In this document: in pieces, positions 1-8,529 of the stretch
Layout of the letters: each line of letters starts with the position of its first letter
How positions within the stretch are numbered: position 1 is the first letter of the stretch
NCBI RefSeq assembly: GCF_003287275.1
Contig: NZ_QEVW01000014.1
Coordinates: forward strand, 186,001-250,000
Direction: 5' to 3'
DNA length: 64,000 nt
Origin: Paenibacillus taichungensis
GTDB lineage: Bacteria; Bacillota; Bacilli; Paenibacillales; Paenibacillaceae
Translations under genes and position numbers: made by a program
Notes under the pieces: model-generated
What the model saw: only the letters and a program-made list of their open reading frames with translations
What the model was told of the DNA's origin: nothing
The model's database searches: none

Positions 1-1252
1 TAATGGCATTTAGTCTTTCTTTGCTTCCCCAAAGTTCATTACCGAGTGACATCATGACAAAAGAAGGATGATTCCCATACGCCTTGAGCATGGCAAAGCC
101 TTCACGAATAAGATAGTCCTGTTCAGCCTGATTATGCTGTGGGTCGAGTTCATCCGTGATTGTACCCCAGAATGGCAATTCAGGCTCCATATAGATGCCA
201 AGCATATCTGCAGCGGTGAACGCTGCTTCAGGCGGACAGCAGGTATGGAAACGATAATGATTTATACCATATGATTTGGAAATGCTCAGGATTCGCAGCC
301 ATTCATCCACATCGGTTGGTGCGTAACCTGTAAGTGGAAAGATTAAACCATCATGTTTTCCGCGAAGAAAGGTCTTTCGACCATTGATAGTAAAAGAATC
401 TCCAGCAGCTTCAAAATCTCTCAGTCCTGTTATGATTTCGGTTGTATCCAGCACATCGCCATGTTCACCCAACAGATTAAGGGTCAGCACATACAGATGT
501 GGGTCCGAATCACTCCAGAGCAATGCGTCGTCTCCCATCTTGTAGAGCACATTCACTTCGTCCTGACTGCATGGGTAGGTTTGCTCACTCACCACATGAT
601 TTCTGTCTGAAGCTATATATCCATGAGTCTCTTCTAAAAGAGGCTTGAAGGTTTGCGCAGTAACAGACAATACAGTACCTGGTATCGATTTGGACAAAGT
701 ACTTGCGATTCTAAAGGATCGCTCTTTCGCATCGGGATAGATCTGTACCTCACCCATATGCACGTCGTGGTAAAAATGAAGCTCCAGCTTCCCGGTAATT
801 CCGTTCCAGTTGGTCTGAGTATCGGCGGATGTAAGATGCCCGCCTTTCGTCGGATAGTCCGTATTATCAACCCGGATGGTGAGGGTGTGTTTTCCCTCCA
901 GTAGTCCTTCCGGCAAACTGTACACATGGGGGGTGTTAAGGCTATCTTGTGTTCCAACTTCTTCACCATCGACCCATAACTTCGTTATACGCGTGCGTTC
1001 CAGATACAAACTGCATCTCTTGCTAGCAAGTGTAGCTGGTATATCAATTTCCCGTTTCAGCCATACCCATCCTTCATATGAATATTCATCAGTCAGAGAC
1101 CCGATGTGAGCCACATCATTCTTCCTACCCTTGCGTGCATGAGAAGTTGTGTTCGGCAGTGTTATAGTGTCTTCAAATGGGCCTTGAACGCCTTGTTTAT
1201 GTTCATCCAGTTGAAGCTCCCAGCTTCCCTGCAAGTTCATTTTGGTTAACAT
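1..1252 (-). CDS. Glycoside hydrolase family 2 enzyme, 3' part outside window
   Basis: Start of a GH2 enzyme (beta-galactosidase/beta-glucuronidase superfamily); about 417 codons are visible before the left edge cuts it. ATG 1252 is chosen because AGAGGAG lies just upstream. The reading frame is open throughout. An N-terminal jelly-roll sugar-binding domain (about residues 1-170) is followed by an Ig-like sandwich and the start of the TIM barrel: FLRGKHDG near residue 297, HYRFHTCCPPEAAF further on, and SLGNELWG with Glu at about 406, the position of the GH2 acid/base. The nucleophile lies beyond the window. No signal peptide is seen, so it is probably cytoplasmic and acts on imported oligosaccharides. 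The substrate cannot be told from this part. Confidence 0.9.
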   Translation of the reverse strand, partial: MLTKMNLQGSWELQLDEHKQGVQGPFEDTITLPNTTSHARKGRKNDVAHIGSLTDEYSYEGWVWLKREIDIPATLASKRCSLYLERTRITKLWVDGEEVGTQDSLNTPHVYSLPEGLLEGKHTLTIRVDNTDYPTKGGHLTSADTQTNWNGITGKLELHFYHDVHMGEVQIYPDAKERSFRIASTLSKSIPGTVLSVTAQTFKPLLEETHGYIASDRNHVVSEQTYPCSQDEVNVLYKMGDDALLWSDSDPHLYVLTLNLLGEHGDVLDTTEIITGLRDFEAAGDSFTINGRKTFLRGKHDGLIFPLTGYAPTDVDEWLRILSISKSYGINHYRFHTCCPPEAAFTAADMLGIYMEPELPFWGTITDELDPQHNQAEQDYLIREGFAMLKAYGNHPSFVMMSLGNELWGSKERLNAI

Positions 1253-1423
1253 GATCCCAACTCCTCTATTCCTTTATGTATGTAATCTATTCTTTTAGTT
1301 CGTATTACTATTATATAACTGTAACCTTAGTCCACCCATATAATAAAATTTATGCTGAGTATAACAATATGGAAATAATCCAAAGGTTGTCGGTAACAAG
1401 TTGTCGCTATAATGACTTGAAAA

Positions 1424-1446
1424 TAAAAAAGTCGCCCAAAGGCGAC
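1424..1446 (-). terminator. Rho-independent terminator of helD
   Basis: Read on the minus strand, a GTCGCC/GGCGAC stem with a 4-base loop is followed by a T run, 64 bases after the helD stop. Similar stems follow the M1 peptidase (36816) and the GH127 gene (39252). Confidence 0.85.
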
Positions 1447-1509
1447 TAGTGTTACTTATTTGGGTGGTTCTATTCTTATACACAGCTAGATCAGAAAATA
1501 CCGGCAAAG

Positions 1510-3939
1510 TTATTCCGATGTATAGACCTCCGATTCCTCATGCAAATCTGCTGGCAAAGCCTGCACAAAAGTTGACCATTTATCCGCCGTGTATAGATGA
1601 AGCCGATGCATAGCCCGCGTACACGCCGTATAAAGCAGCTTGCGTTCATTTTCGCGGCCATAGGCTCCAGACGAAGCATCATAGAGCAAGACTGCATCGA
1701 ACTCGACACCTTTGGCAAGGTACACGGGGATGACCATTACACCTTTCTCGAAGTTGAACGTTTCCTTCGTTACGAGCTGCAACGCTTCACCTCCTTGAAT
1801 CTGTAACGATTCATGGGCCTTGAGGCTTTCGGCGGCGGTCTTCGTAATAATAGCGATGGAATCAAAGCCCTCGGCTCTTAGCGCAGCGATATCTGCAACC
1901 ATTTGTGTATTCAGCTTCTCCCTGTCGATGCTTATCGTCAGCAGGGGCTTTAGGCCATGTCTTTCAAAGGGTACAATTTCATCTCCGCCTGGAAGCATCG
2001 CTCTTGTAAACTCAACGATTTCCTTCGTTGAGCGATAGCTGCGTACTAGAGAGAAACGGCTTGTTTCAGCTTCACCGTAGAGACGGACTAGTGGTGAATC
2101 AGCTGCTGCCAACTTGGTAGCCTGCGTGAAGATCGCTTGCCCAAAGTCGCCCAGCACAGTCATTCGGGCACGGGGAAACAACTTTTTGAGATATTCATAT
2201 TGAAATGTTGAATAATCCTGACCCTCATCAACGAAGACATACTTGATTTCTGTGTTCGTCCGGACACCTTCAATCAGTTCTTTTACATACAAATAGGGAG
2301 TCGCATCCTCATGAAACAACTCGTTCCGGAGCAGAGTTTCCTTGGTTTGAATGCATATCTCAGGCCATAGCGATGGGACAACCTCAGTATTTGTTTTCTG
2401 CCGGTAAGCTGCTTCGTCAACAAACAATTCACCATATATACCTTTGATATCAACAAACGCGAATTTCTTGACACTTTTTCTTAGTGGGCTAAAACGTTCT
2501 TTCACGATCTTACGGCCGAGCAGCTCCTCCTCCTTCTGGGCAAAGTCAAAGTCACCTTCGTCTTCTCGGCGCTTTTTGCTTATTTTCTCGCGAATTTGGG
2601 CGTACTGTTCCGCGATATCGAATACTTCCTTATCTTTATGCAGCACTTCGAAGACATCCGCATACTGATCAGTGTCGAGATAATTCAACTCTTCCTGTAC
2701 CCACGACTCTTCACGTTCCTTGCGTTCCAGAGAAGCCAGCTCTTTCAGCAGCCATTCCTGCAAGAGTACAACGCGATTTAGCAAGGGTAGGGACCGATCA
2801 TAACCGTAAAATTTGGCTTTCATTTGCTCTGCAGTAATCAAATCACGGTTCCGAAACCGAATGCTGTTGAATCGCATACCTTCCTGTCCCAACCAATTTC
2901 CATAGTTCTGCAAGGCCTGCAGAAAAGCATCGGAAGCTTTATATTCGATCCCCTGAAGCCGAGCCTCATAGCCCGGAGCTTCATGCGAGGTCAGTACATA
3001 TTCAATCTGATCAAAGACATCCTCTGGACGCAACGAAGAGCCAAGCCAATAGTCGAGGAATTGTTGAAAAGTAGTCTGCTGCATGTTATCTTCGCCGAGC
3101 TCCGGAAGGACAGTGGAAATATAACTGCCAAACATCGGATTTGGTGAGAAAAGGACGATCTGATCAGCGCTGATCGTCTGGCGATGTTTGTATAGTAAGT
3201 ACGCCACCCGCTGCAAGGCTGCGGAAGTTTTACCGCTACCGGCTGCTCCTTGTACGATAAGCATTCGGCTTGTGTCATTACGGATAATGGCGTTTTGTTC
3301 CTTCTGTATGGTTGCCACGATACTTTTCATTTGTGAATCTGCACCTTTGCCGAGCACTTGTTGCAACAATTGGTCTCCAATCGTTTCGTTAGCATCAAAC
3401 ATATTGCGGATTTGTCCGTTATGGATCTGAAATTGCCGTTTGAGCTCCATTGTGCCATCGATTCGTCCAATCGGCGTCACATAGGACGCTATGCCGGGGG
3501 AAGAGTCGTAATACATGCTCGCGATCGGTGTACGCCAATCATAGATCAGAAAGCTCAAACCGTCTTCGTCCATAAAAGAAGATACGCCGATATAAATCTG
3601 ATCGGTGAGGGCCAGACCTTTCTCCTGAAAGTCGATACGGCCAAAATAAGGGGACGGGAGCAAACGCTTCATGTTGTTCCATTGCTGCATCAACCGTATG
3701 TGACCACGTTCCCGCTCGGCCAGTACCGCAGACTGCTGGTTAATGGTATAGAAGGTCTCTTCGAAATCTTCGTGGGTGCTGGTATTGATCGTCACCTCTT
3801 CCCAAAAGCGCTTGCGAATTTCCGAAGCCTGGTCACGCATTCCGGCAACCTCTGGCTCCAATTCTGTGATTTTGGCCTGCAGTTTGTTCCTTACAGACTC
3901 CAGACGTTCCTGTTCCAGTTGCCAATCTTTTGATTGCAT
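1510..3939 (-). CDS. helD: HelD, RNA polymerase recycling motor (UvrD/Rep-like ATPase)
   Basis: An 809-residue superfamily 1 ATPase that in Bacillus and relatives binds RNA polymerase, enters its channels and releases it from DNA. The first ~90 residues are a charged coiled coil, as in the HelD arm that enters the secondary channel. Walker A GAAGSGKT is at 231-238, motif II VFVDEGQD at 568-575, the VRSYRST motif near 632, and a KGVEFDAVLL helicase motif near the C-terminus. Length is close to B. subtilis HelD (about 774). The ATG start has AAGGAG about 13 bases upstream. The gene stands alone with its own terminator. In actinobacteria some HelD proteins protect RNA polymerase from rifamycins; nothing here shows this one does. 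Confidence 0.9.
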   Translation of the reverse strand: MQSKDWQLEQERLESVRNKLQAKITELEPEVAGMRDQASEIRKRFWEEVTINTSTHEDFEETFYTINQQSAVLAERERGHIRLMQQWNNMKRLLPSPYFGRIDFQEKGLALTDQIYIGVSSFMDEDGLSFLIYDWRTPIASMYYDSSPGIASYVTPIGRIDGTMELKRQFQIHNGQIRNMFDANETIGDQLLQQVLGKGADSQMKSIVATIQKEQNAIIRNDTSRMLIVQGAAGSGKTSAALQRVAYLLYKHRQTISADQIVLFSPNPMFGSYISTVLPELGEDNMQQTTFQQFLDYWLGSSLRPEDVFDQIEYVLTSHEAPGYEARLQGIEYKASDAFLQALQNYGNWLGQEGMRFNSIRFRNRDLITAEQMKAKFYGYDRSLPLLNRVVLLQEWLLKELASLERKEREESWVQEELNYLDTDQYADVFEVLHKDKEVFDIAEQYAQIREKISKKRREDEGDFDFAQKEEELLGRKIVKERFSPLRKSVKKFAFVDIKGIYGELFVDEAAYRQKTNTEVVPSLWPEICIQTKETLLRNELFHEDATPYLYVKELIEGVRTNTEIKYVFVDEGQDYSTFQYEYLKKLFPRARMTVLGDFGQAIFTQATKLAAADSPLVRLYGEAETSRFSLVRSYRSTKEIVEFTRAMLPGGDEIVPFERHGLKPLLTISIDREKLNTQMVADIAALRAEGFDSIAIITKTAAESLKAHESLQIQGGEALQLVTKETFNFEKGVMVIPVYLAKGVEFDAVLLYDASSGAYGRENERKLLYTACTRAMHRLHLYTADKWSTFVQALPADLHEESEVYTSE

Positions 3940-3984
3940 CTCTCCGAACCACTCCTTTTCCTATTTTTGGGATGAAAAAGAGCA

Positions 3985-4013
3985 TTGACAAATCAAAATT
4001 CCAGATGTAAAAT
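3985..4013 (+). promoter_or_regulatory. Sigma-A-type promoter upstream of AraC/GyrI-like gene
   Basis: TTGACA (3985-3990), 17 bases, TAAAAT (4008-4013). The -35 box has all six consensus bases. Transcription would start near 4020 and run through the hairpin at 4117 before reaching the gene at 4272. Confidence 0.6.
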
Positions 4014-4116
4014 TAAAGTAGGGATAAAAACAAGTACATACTTTGATTTTGTTTGTCAATGGCGCTAACGATTATATCATAGCGTTATTTTTCGTTCAAT
4101 TCTTTTTTTGTTTACC

Positions 4117-4155
4117 AAAAGATGGCCTTTGAATTCACCAGAGGTCATCTTTTTT
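4117..4155 (+). terminator. Terminator-like hairpin in the leader of the AraC/GyrI-like gene
   Basis: A 12-bp stem (4117-4128 with 4142-4153, one G-T wobble), 13-base loop, then a T run on the plus strand. It lies between the promoter at 3985 and the ATG at 4272, so it could end a short RNA or act as an attenuator. Confidence 0.6.
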
Positions 4156-4271
4156 CATGTCTATTGGGTCACCCTCCCCCCGCTTTCCCTAACCGGACAA
4201 ATGAAAGCACATAATGACAGGTTCTTGGATCAGTCTTCATCTATTATAGGAATCAAGGAGTGGTTAATCGT

Positions 4272-5117
4272 ATGAACTGGATCGAATCATTACAGCTAGC
4301 TATTGCATATATGGAAGAACATTTACTCGAAAATATGACTATGGAGCAAATTGCAGCTCAAGCCCATATTTCTCCCTTTCATTTTCAACGTACGTTTGCC
4401 CTATTAACTGATGTTACGGTAGCCGAATATATCAGACGAAGACGGTTAACATTGGCAGCCAATGAACTGATACAGAGTGATTACAAAATCATTGATCTGG
4501 CGCTCAAGTATGGTTATGACACTCCTGAATCTTTCTCCAAAGCCTTTCGTAGACAGCACGGAATTGCCCCCAGTGAAGCACGTAAGAACAGTACCTCTGT
4601 CAAATCGTATAATCGTTTGGTTATTCAATTAAGTCTAAAAGGAGCAGAACCAATGAATCACAGAATTGTTGAACAAGCGTCGTTTACATTAGTAGGGATA
4701 AAGCAGGCTTTCTCTTATATTGATGGGGAAAACTTACGAGGCATAGGCAAGATGTGGCAGGATGCATATAAGAGCGGTACAGAAGATCGTTTATTTGAAT
4801 TGAATAATGGTGTAATCCAAGGGTTGCTTGGTGTATGTGTGGATCAGAACGAAATTCAGGAGAAGCAGATGGAATATTGGATTGCTACGGCTTATGATGG
4901 CGAAGTACCTGAAGGGTTATCATCATTCACAATTCCAGCTTCCAAATGGAGTGTCTTTGAAGTTGAAGGTCCGATGCCAGACAGTATGCAGCGTTTATGG
5001 AAGCAGATTATTTCTGAATGGTTCCCTTCCAACCCTTACGAGCATGCGGGTATACCTGAGCTTGAAGTATATCCAGGACCTCACCAGCCACCTCAAATCT
5101 GGATACCGATAAAATAA
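4272..5117 (+). CDS. AraC-family regulator with GyrI-like effector domain
   Basis: A 281-residue Rob/SoxS-like regulator. Residues ~1-105 form the double helix-turn-helix (HISPFHFQRTF in the first, YGYDTPESFSKAFRRQHGI in the second). Residues ~125-281, from MNHRIVEQASFTLVGI onward, are a GyrI-like small-molecule binding domain. This order, DNA-binding first, is the usual one for regulators that sense drugs or toxic compounds. ATG 4272 is preferred over GTG 4260 because AAGGAG (4255-4260) would overlap the latter. The oxidoreductase downstream is convergent and not obviously a target. Confidence 0.85.
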   Translation: MNWIESLQLAIAYMEEHLLENMTMEQIAAQAHISPFHFQRTFALLTDVTVAEYIRRRRLTLAANELIQSDYKIIDLALKYGYDTPESFSKAFRRQHGIAPSEARKNSTSVKSYNRLVIQLSLKGAEPMNHRIVEQASFTLVGIKQAFSYIDGENLRGIGKMWQDAYKSGTEDRLFELNNGVIQGLLGVCVDQNEIQEKQMEYWIATAYDGEVPEGLSSFTIPASKWSVFEVEGPMPDSMQRLWKQIISEWFPSNPYEHAGIPELEVYPGPHQPPQIWIPIK

Positions 5118-5130
5118 AGAGTATTATAGT

Positions 5131-5163
5131 ATCCGTTCTTGCCCTCCATTTGGACAAGAACGG
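5131..5163. terminator. Hairpin between convergent genes
   Basis: Stem CCGTTCTTG (5133-5141) with CAAGAACGG (5155-5163), loop of 13 bases, between the AraC/GyrI-like gene and the oxidoreductase. It probably ends both transcripts, although T runs are weak. Confidence 0.6.
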
Positions 5164-5183
5164 TATTCATCTCCTTTGAACGC

Positions 5184-6185
5184 TTACTTCATTTTCACGA
5201 TGACCTTTCCTTTGGCACTTCCACTTTCAAGATACCGAAACGCTTGCCTGGCATCCTTGAAATCATAAACCTTATCAATCACGGGTTTGATGAGACCTTC
5301 CTCCAAGTAACTCTTTATTCGCTCTAATTGCATCCCGCTTGGTTTCATAAACAGGAAATGATATCTTGCTTGGTTTTTCTTCTCAAGAGTTGTAATCTTG
5401 TGGCTCACAATCGATAGCAATGTTGTCTTTAACCAGCCCAAGTTGGCTTCTCGACCGAATCTCGCGTTCGGCAAGCCTGAAACAGATACCATATTTCCAT
5501 TTGGCTTTAGTACTTGAAAGGATTTTTCTAGTACCTCGCCTCCTATCGTGTCATACACGGCATCATATCCCGACAGCATTTCTTCAAAATTCTCTTTACG
5601 ATAATTGATGATACGATCCGCGCCAAGGGATTGGACCAATTCGTATCCTCTATCGCTGGCAGTAGTGGCAACATAAGCTCCCATTAATTTGGCCAATTGG
5701 ATGGCAAACGTGCCCACTCCTCCTGATCCTGCGTGAATTAATATTTTTTGGCCTTTCTGAAGGTTCAAAATATCGTAAAAGGCTTGATATGTCGTAAGAC
5801 CGACCAGTGGTATGGATGCTGCTTCTTCAAAGTTTAAATTTTGGGGCATCAGCGAGATATCTTCTTCATGGACAGCAATGTATGCAGCCAAAGTTCCAAT
5901 TCGGTCTTTACGGGGTCTGCCATATACCTCATCTCCAGGTTTATAAGCGTTCACCTGTTTACCCACCTTGACCACAACACCGGAAAAATCATTTCCAAGG
6001 ATCAATGGCATCTTGTAATTCAGCAGGAGCTTTACCTTGCCCTCTTTTATTTTAAAATCAATTGGATTTAAGCTTGCTGCATGGATTTCCACCAATACAT
6101 CATGATCTCCGATCTGAGGAATAGGCATTTCTTTCCGTAACAAGGGAACATCTTTCCCGTATTTCTCAATTACCATGGCCTGCAT
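5184..6185 (-). CDS. NADP-dependent quinone oxidoreductase-type MDR protein
   Basis: A 333-residue medium-chain dehydrogenase/reductase of the quinone oxidoreductase (zeta-crystallin-like) group, expected to reduce quinones or enones with NADPH in the cytoplasm. The N-terminal GroES-like fold contains GNDFSGVVVKVG (residues ~64-75), and the nucleotide fold starts with AGSGGVG at 152-158. The zinc-ligand cysteines of true alcohol dehydrogenases are missing. ATG 6185 follows GGAGTG at good spacing. A clear promoter and a 24-bp palindrome over the start site point to control by a local repressor, which I cannot name. Confidence 0.85.
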   Translation of the reverse strand: MQAMVIEKYGKDVPLLRKEMPIPQIGDHDVLVEIHAASLNPIDFKIKEGKVKLLLNYKMPLILGNDFSGVVVKVGKQVNAYKPGDEVYGRPRKDRIGTLAAYIAVHEEDISLMPQNLNFEEAASIPLVGLTTYQAFYDILNLQKGQKILIHAGSGGVGTFAIQLAKLMGAYVATTASDRGYELVQSLGADRIINYRKENFEEMLSGYDAVYDTIGGEVLEKSFQVLKPNGNMVSVSGLPNARFGREANLGWLKTTLLSIVSHKITTLEKKNQARYHFLFMKPSGMQLERIKSYLEEGLIKPVIDKVYDFKDARQAFRYLESGSAKGKVIVKMK

Positions 6186-6201
6186 TTAAATCACTCCATT
6201 G

Positions 6202-6225
6202 CGTTTATAAGTTTAAACATATAAA
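6202..6225. promoter_or_regulatory. 24-bp palindromic operator of the oxidoreductase gene
   Basis: GTTTATA-A-GTTTAAAC-A-TATAAAC: 22 of 24 bases are symmetric. It begins just downstream of the -10 box and covers the predicted start site of the minus-strand promoter, the classical place for a repressor. Confidence 0.6.
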
Positions 6226-6228
6226 CAC

Positions 6229-6256
6229 ATTATATCTAACACGTTAAACAAATCAA
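6229..6256 (-). promoter_or_regulatory. Promoter of the oxidoreductase gene
   Basis: On the minus strand TTGATT (6256-6251), 16 bases, TATAAT (6234-6229). The -35 box overlaps the end of the histidine kinase gene, so the oxidoreductase has its own promoter despite following the kinase on the same strand. Confidence 0.65.
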
Positions 6257-7581
6257 GTATTATATCGAGGTATCCATCCTGTCAGAACTGCCCCACCGTC
6301 AGGGTGGTTGCTTACCATAAGCTCGCCTGCATGTTGCCTCATCATTCGTTGTGAGATCGTTAATCCTAATCCACTGCCCCCAGTTGCACGACTTCTGGAA
6401 GCTTCCCCACGATATAGGGGTTCAAAAACGCGCTCTAGTTCTTCGGAAGAGAAACCTGGTCCGGTATCCCGTATTATAAACCTAATGTTGTTGCCATCTT
6501 TCCAGCATTGGACCGTTACTTCGCCACCTGTAGGTGTGTATCGAACAGCATTTTCTAAAACGTTGTTCATCGCACGCTCCAATACATGAGAATCTCCGCT
6601 AATGAAACAACCGTCTGTTAATTCTTTTAAGATAGAAATATGTTTCTGCTCAGCTAGCGGGCTCAAACTGTCAATCGACTTTCGAAGGATGTGCGTCAAA
6701 TCTAGCTTATGAGTTTTAAGCTCATTGTCCAAGTACTCCATTTTTGTATAAGTGAAAAGGTCTTCAACCAATCGATCCAATTGGGCAGATTTCTCTTTAC
6801 ATACGGCAATATATCGGGCGACCTTCTCCGGTGACTGAGCTATCCCTTGTTCCAATCCATCCAAATAACCCCGCAAGGCAAACAACGGCGTGCGCAAATC
6901 ATGTGCAACGGCAGCGATGACAAATCTGCGTTCTTCCTCCAGCTCCACTTGTTTTCGGTGGGATTGCTCGAGTCCTTTTACCATAACATCGAATCCATCC
7001 CGGACTTCGGCAATTTCCGTAATTCTGGAGTTAGGTAACTGCACTTCCCAATGCCCAGCTGCAATTTGTCTGGCTGCCTTGCTCATTTTCTCAAGCGGTT
7101 TAAGAAGGAACCTTCTCATTTCAACTCCAACCACAAAGAAAGCAAGCAGCAGCCCAAAAAATGCCGCAAGCATTGGAACTCCATTGGATTTAGGAAGATA
7201 AAGAACCACTCTTCCCCGTAATTGTCCATCTTTTATGACAGAAAACTGTTCAGTAGACGATAATCTACTATGGTGCTTTTGGCTGGAACGATAAATTTCC
7301 GAATTGGACGCAGATTCAATCACCACATCCATCTTTGCTTTGCTCAGCTCGGTGTGAAGTTCGTTTTGCCAAACGGTACTCGCCCATTTATCCGTACCAA
7401 CTTCAATCATGTGGATCATCTCGCTGAGATGCTTTTGCAGCGTTTCATTTTGCTGTTGGTTTGCTGAGATGCTAAACGTCTGAGTATCCATAAAGTGAGC
7501 CGTGACAAAGAAGATCCAAGGCATCGTAAGCAAAAAGAATAGGCAAAGCATAGTAAAAGTCCGAATGCGAAGTTTTCTCAT
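6253..7581 (-). CDS. Sensor histidine kinase, partner of the OmpR-type regulator
   Basis: A 442-residue membrane kinase. Transmembrane segments at ~9-30 and ~136-154 enclose a short extracytoplasmic sensor of ~105 residues. A HAMP domain follows, then HisKA with AVAHDLRTPL (His about 227), and a C-terminal ATPase with NNVLENAVRYTP, DTGPGF and GGSGLGLTI. ATG 7581 has GGGAG eight bases upstream and lies one base after the response-regulator stop, so the two are translationally coupled; TTG 7596 is less likely. The signal and target genes are unknown. Confidence 0.88.
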   Translation of the reverse strand: MRKLRIRTFTMLCLFFLLTMPWIFFVTAHFMDTQTFSISANQQQNETLQKHLSEMIHMIEVGTDKWASTVWQNELHTELSKAKMDVVIESASNSEIYRSSQKHHSRLSSTEQFSVIKDGQLRGRVVLYLPKSNGVPMLAAFFGLLLAFFVVGVEMRRFLLKPLEKMSKAARQIAAGHWEVQLPNSRITEIAEVRDGFDVMVKGLEQSHRKQVELEEERRFVIAAVAHDLRTPLFALRGYLDGLEQGIAQSPEKVARYIAVCKEKSAQLDRLVEDLFTYTKMEYLDNELKTHKLDLTHILRKSIDSLSPLAEQKHISILKELTDGCFISGDSHVLERAMNNVLENAVRYTPTGGEVTVQCWKDGNNIRFIIRDTGPGFSSEELERVFEPLYRGEASRSRATGGSGLGLTISQRMMRQHAGELMVSNHPDGGAVLTGWIPRYNT

Positions 7582-7582
7582 G

Positions 7583-8269
7583 CTACACTCCCTCAAAGCG
7601 GTATCCTACTCCCCATATGTTAATGAGGAATTGTGGATGGTTTGGATCGGATTCAATTTTTTCGCGAAGTCGGCTAAGATGGACCCGAATGGTATGTCTG
7701 TCGCCCACACCCTCCCAAAACTTTGCAAGCAACTGTTCATAGGAAAAAACATGTCTCGGGTGTTCAGCAAATAATCGCAGTAACTCATATTCTTTAGGTG
7801 TAAGCTCGACTTTTCCCCCTTCGACCAGGACTTCTCTTGCAGTCAGATTTAACCGGATGCGTCCATAATCCAAGATCTTCCCTTCCATGGGTTGCCTGGA
7901 AGTAGTGCGCCGCAACACGGCTTTCACTCTGGCAACAATTTCCCCAGGCGAAGCCGTTTTGACGATATAATCATCTCCTCCGAGCGTAAGGCCACGGATC
8001 TTATCCACATCATCACTGCGAGCACTCAAGAAAAGGATTGGAACATTGCTTTCCCCTCGAATTCGACGGCATAGCTCAAACCCATTTTGTCCCGGCATCA
8101 TAATGTCCAGAACAATGCAATCTATGGAATGCTGTTGAAGTATGGTCCACGCTTGTTCCGTATCACAAGCAGTCTTTACGTGAAAATGGTCATTCTCTAG
8201 AAAGTCTCTTAATAGTTCGACGATACTTAGGTCATCATCTACAACAAGTATCGTATGATATTTACTCAT
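7583..8269 (-). CDS. OmpR/PhoB-family response regulator
   Basis: A 228-residue response regulator: receiver domain ~1-120 with acidic DDD at 11-13 and phospho-acceptor Asp about 55 (VLDIMMPG), then a winged-helix DNA-binding domain ~135-226. The conserved Lys at the end of beta 5 is followed by Thr (DDYIVKT), where almost all family members have the cis-Pro (K-P). It is the first gene of a two-gene operon with the kinase. It reads away from the DJ-1 gene and may control it, but nothing proves that. Confidence 0.9.
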   Translation of the reverse strand: MSKYHTILVVDDDLSIVELLRDFLENDHFHVKTACDTEQAWTILQQHSIDCIVLDIMMPGQNGFELCRRIRGESNVPILFLSARSDDVDKIRGLTLGGDDYIVKTASPGEIVARVKAVLRRTTSRQPMEGKILDYGRIRLNLTAREVLVEGGKVELTPKEYELLRLFAEHPRHVFSYEQLLAKFWEGVGDRHTIRVHLSRLREKIESDPNHPQFLINIWGVGYRFEGV

Positions 8270-8396
8270 GTCTATCCCACCTCTGCCATCTAGTTTACCA
8301 TTTTTTCTTCCATTACCAAGACGAGGCTGTAATCTGTGATGATTTGTTTATCGTTTTGTGACCTTTCTACAACTTCCTTTGAGACATTCATTTGTT

Positions 8397-8513
8397 ATGA
8401 TTCTACCTGTTAGCAAGGACGACCCGCATCCCATTTTGTCCATTCGAATGGCTAAAGGAGAAATTGACGTGAAGGAATATCACTTGCTGAAAGATATTTT
8501 GACCAAATTATGA
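8397..8513 (+). CDS. Small ORF ending in a SHOCT-like motif, possibly a remnant
   Basis: A 38-codon ORF whose last ~23 residues, RMAKGEIDVKEYHLLKDIL then TKL, fit the SHOCT consensus (R-x-A-x-G-E-I-x-x-x-E-Y-x-x-x-K). SHOCT motifs normally sit at the C-terminus of small membrane or multidomain proteins. Here no membrane segment precedes it and ATG 8397 has no ribosome binding site. The frame stays open upstream to 8343 but offers only a weak GTG (8358). It is more likely the tail of a decayed gene than an intact one. It stops 16 bases before the DJ-1 gene. Confidence 0.45.
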   Translation: MILPVSKDDPHPILSIRMAKGEIDVKEYHLLKDILTKL

Positions 8514-8529
8514 TAAGGGGGATGGGTTA

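Larger units (their letters stand above)
3940..4271. other. Intergenic region between helD and the AraC/GyrI-like gene
   Basis: 332 bases without a gene between divergent genes. It holds a good plus-strand promoter (3985-4013), a broken inverted repeat with arms beginning ATTGACAAA near 3984 and ending TTTGTCAAT at about 4059 (one bulged base), a terminator-like hairpin (4117-4155), and the ribosome binding site of the AraC gene. The right arm read on the minus strand gives a second TTGACA that could serve helD, though no good -10 follows it. Confidence 0.6.

Noticed and set aside
3358..3933. 191-codon plus-strand ORF inside helD
   Set aside because: Fully antisense to a well-conserved gene, with no ribosome binding site and no recognisable domain; a coding shadow.
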